Under the pieces are notes generated by a model. The model worked only from the letters and a program-made list of their open reading frames with translations, had not been told where the DNA came from and did not search any database. Shown here one piece after another: positions 6,174 to 7,717 of a stretch of 7,717 nucleotides of DNA (position 1 is its first letter; the number at the start of each line of letters is the position of its first letter). The position numbers were made by a program, and so were the translations under genes. The stretch is from Candidatus Dojkabacteria bacterium UBA3081 (GTDB taxonomy: Bacteria; Patescibacteriota; Dojkabacteria; SC72). The stretch lies in NCBI GenBank assembly GCA_002366615.1, contig DFBL01000033.1:1-7717 (forward strand), read 5' to 3'.

Positions 6174-7598
6174 TTGGAAAATTTAACAATTACACAAATT
6201 AGAGAAAAAATCCTTAAAAAAGAAATTTCAGCAGAAGAAATTACAAAGTACTACCTTAATAGGATTGAGCAGAAAGATAAAGAATTAAACTCATATATTA
6301 CAGTTTCAAAGGAAAAAGCTTTAGAAAGAGCAAAGAAATTTGATAATAATTTTGAGAATGAAAAAGATAAAAGACTTAGTGGGATACCTCTTTCAATTAA
6401 AGATGTATACAGTACAAAAGATATACTAACAACATGTGCTTCACATATATTAGATGGCTATACTCCAGTATATGAGTCTACTGTTACTAAGAAATTGTTA
6501 AATGAGGGAGCTATATTTTTAGGTAAAACCAATTTAGATCAGTTCTGTCACGGTTCATCTACTATTACCTCATATTACGGACCTACTAGAAACCCTCATG
6601 ATTTAGAAAGATTACCTGGAGGTTCAAGTGGTGGATCTGCAGCTGCAGTAGCGGCTGATCTTTGTGCAAGCTCTCTGGGTACAGAAACTGCTGGCTCCTT
6701 AAGACAGCCTTCAAGTTGGTGTGGTGTCGTTGGTTTAAAACCTACATATGGAAGAGTATCTAGATATGGAGTATTAGCAATGGGTTCTTCATTGGATAGT
6801 CCAGGACCAATATCAAAAAGTGTCCAAGATGCAGCTTTACTTCTTTCAGTAATTGCAGGATATGATAAAAAGGATTTTTCCTCATACAATATGCCTACTC
6901 CCAACTATTTTGATAATCTTGATTCCTCAAAAACAAAGGGTATGAAAATTTGTATTCCTAAAGAGTACTTAGATATGGAGATAGAAGAAGGAGTGTTAAA
7001 AAATTTTGAGAAGAGTGTTGAAATTTTAAAACAGTTAGGAGCCCAGATTGAATACGTTAATGTATTAGATCCTTCTCTTGCTATGTCTGTATATACAATT
7101 ACATGCAGAAGTGAGGTATCTTCTAATCTTGCTAGATATGATGGTACTAGATATGGCTTAGAAGGAAAAGATAAAGCTTCTGTAAAAACTTACTTTGAAT
7201 CTACTAGAGGAGAAGGATTTGGAAAAGAATCAAAGAGAAGAGTAATGACTGGTACATACTCCCTTTCAGCTGGATATGCAGATGAGTATTTCAAAAAATC
7301 AGAACAGGTAAGACAAATTGTTAAAGAAGATTTAGAGAAAATATTAAAAAGATATGATTGTTTAATCTCACCTACCACTCCAACTCCTGCACTAAAGGAC
7401 AAGGATGCAGATAATCCACTCTTTGGAGAGATGTCTGATATTTTAGCAGAGGGAAGTTCAGAAGCAGGATTCCCAGCAATATCTATACCTAACGGGAAAG
7501 TAGGAGCTCTTCCAACGGGAATTCAGTTTGTAGGGAGAATACTTGATGAGCAAACCATATTGAATATAGCAAAGGGTTTAGAAGAAGCAACTATTTAA
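6174..7598 (+). CDS. gatA: Glutamyl-tRNA(Gln)/aspartyl-tRNA(Asn) amidotransferase subunit A
   Basis: The glutaminase subunit of the GatCAB complex, which releases ammonia from glutamine so that GatB can convert Glu-tRNA(Gln), and in many bacteria Asp-tRNA(Asn), to the amidated form. It is a 474-residue amidase-signature protein. The Ser-cisSer-Lys triad is K76 (IPLSIKD), S151 (PGGSSGGS) and S175 (TETAGS), with the same spacing as Lys79, Ser154 and Ser178 of the Staphylococcus enzyme. GLKPTYGRVSRYG (188-200) and KTNLDQFCHGSS (118-129) distinguish GatA from other amidases. The TTG start at 6174 is the only option: an in-frame TAA lies one codon upstream (6168-6170) and the protein begins right at the conserved N-terminal helix (ENLTITQIRE). 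No Shine-Dalgarno sequence precedes it. The nucleophile loop reads TETAGS instead of the usual TDTGGS. The C-terminus stops shortly after the conserved core, about ten residues shorter than S. aureus GatA. gatB and gatC are not adjacent. Confidence 0.96.
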   Translation: MENLTITQIREKILKKEISAEEITKYYLNRIEQKDKELNSYITVSKEKALERAKKFDNNFENEKDKRLSGIPLSIKDVYSTKDILTTCASHILDGYTPVYESTVTKKLLNEGAIFLGKTNLDQFCHGSSTITSYYGPTRNPHDLERLPGGSSGGSAAAVAADLCASSLGTETAGSLRQPSSWCGVVGLKPTYGRVSRYGVLAMGSSLDSPGPISKSVQDAALLLSVIAGYDKKDFSSYNMPTPNYFDNLDSSKTKGMKICIPKEYLDMEIEEGVLKNFEKSVEILKQLGAQIEYVNVLDPSLAMSVYTITCRSEVSSNLARYDGTRYGLEGKDKASVKTYFESTRGEGFGKESKRRVMTGTYSLSAGYADEYFKKSEQVRQIVKEDLEKILKRYDCLISPTTPTPALKDKDADNPLFGEMSDILAEGSSEAGFPAISIPNGKVGALPTGIQFVGRILDEQTILNIAKGLEEATI

Positions 7599-7717
7599 GG
7601 TTGTAATATATCCTCAGTTTTACCATCTATTGAAATTAGAACAGATTCTACAGTATTAAACTGTTTTAAGGTTTCCTCAATTTGTGCCCTTATCCCTATT
7701 ACTCTACAGCTACCACT
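7595..7717 (-). CDS. C-terminal end of a GerMN-domain-like protein (truncated by the window edge)
   Basis: The minus-strand frame is open from the right edge of the window for 40 codons and ends in TAA at 7595-7597. The visible part contains SCRVIGIRAQIEETLKQF, then VESVLISIDG, and ends in ILQP. This resembles the end of the GerMN (spore germination/sporulation) domain found in envelope proteins of many bacteria that do not sporulate: a conserved glycine-serine-cysteine stretch, a helix with an R-x-Q-I-x-x-T-L-x-Q-F pattern, then a strand and an NG or DG turn. The start, any signal peptide or lipobox, and the rest of the domain lie outside the window. If it is a lipoprotein it would be an Lgt substrate, but that cannot be seen here. 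Its stop codon shares bases with the gatA stop on the other strand. The frame is convincing; the family name rests on recalled patterns. Confidence 0.65.
   Translation of the reverse strand, partial: SGSCRVIGIRAQIEETLKQFNTVESVLISIDGKTEDILQP

Noticed and set aside
6596..6904. A 102-codon open frame on the minus strand within gatA
   Set aside because: It is the complement of the highly conserved amidase signature and has no independent support.
1..7717. UGA recoding (as glycine in some candidate phyla)
   Set aside because: All visible genes end at the expected place with TAA or TAG under the standard code, and none needs UGA as a sense codon. Absence of UGA stops in seven genes is too small a sample to claim recoding.
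1..7717. CRISPR array, insertion sequence, tRNA or intrinsic terminator
   Set aside because: No spaced direct repeats, terminal inverted repeats with a transposase, cloverleaf-like segments, or GC-rich hairpins followed by T-runs were found.

Overview
This is an ordinary stretch of bacterial chromosome from an AT-rich genome. Genes are packed tightly: six recognisable genes plus one cut off at the right edge fill nearly all of it. All seven stop codons are TAA or TAG, and none of the visible starts has a convincing Shine-Dalgarno sequence. Tight packing, opposing genes that overlap at their stops, and the flavour of the GatA (KTNLDQFCHGSS) and GerMN-like proteins suggest a low-GC member of the Candidate Phyla Radiation (Patescibacteria; for example the Dojkabacteria or Microgenomates). 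That placement is inference from recalled family patterns; no ribosomal RNA or other marker is present.

Layout: (1) 1-1401 (+), the 3' nine-tenths of gpmI, cofactor-independent phosphoglycerate mutase. (2) 1381-2007 (-), a DedA-family membrane protein whose end overlaps gpmI by 21 bp. (3) 2025-2564 (-), a membrane-anchored DUF192 protein, 17 bp upstream of the DedA gene and probably in one transcript with it. (4) 2565-2664, the only real regulatory space: a 100-bp divergent region with a good sigma-70-type promoter on each strand and two perfect inverted repeats. (5) 2665-4869 (+), a HelD-type superfamily 1 helicase of the kind that strips and recycles stalled RNA polymerase. (6) 4876-6138 (+), lgt, prolipoprotein diacylglyceryl transferase, carrying about 180 extra C-terminal residues made mostly of membrane segments. 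(7) 6174-7598 (+), gatA, with a TTG start. (8) 7595-7717 (-), the last 40 codons of a GerMN-domain-like protein, whose stop codon overlaps the gatA stop.

The genes do not form one pathway. They cover glycolysis (gpmI), transcription maintenance (helD), tRNA amidation (gatA) and the cell envelope (DedA, DUF192, lgt and probably the GerMN-like protein). helD, lgt and perhaps gatA look like one rightward transcript; DUF192 and DedA form the opposing leftward one. I find no mobile element, CRISPR array, RNA gene or defence system, and no clearly new system. The points most worth a second look are the extended Lgt with two unusual active-site positions, the architecture of the divergent promoter region, and the absence of Shine-Dalgarno sequences.
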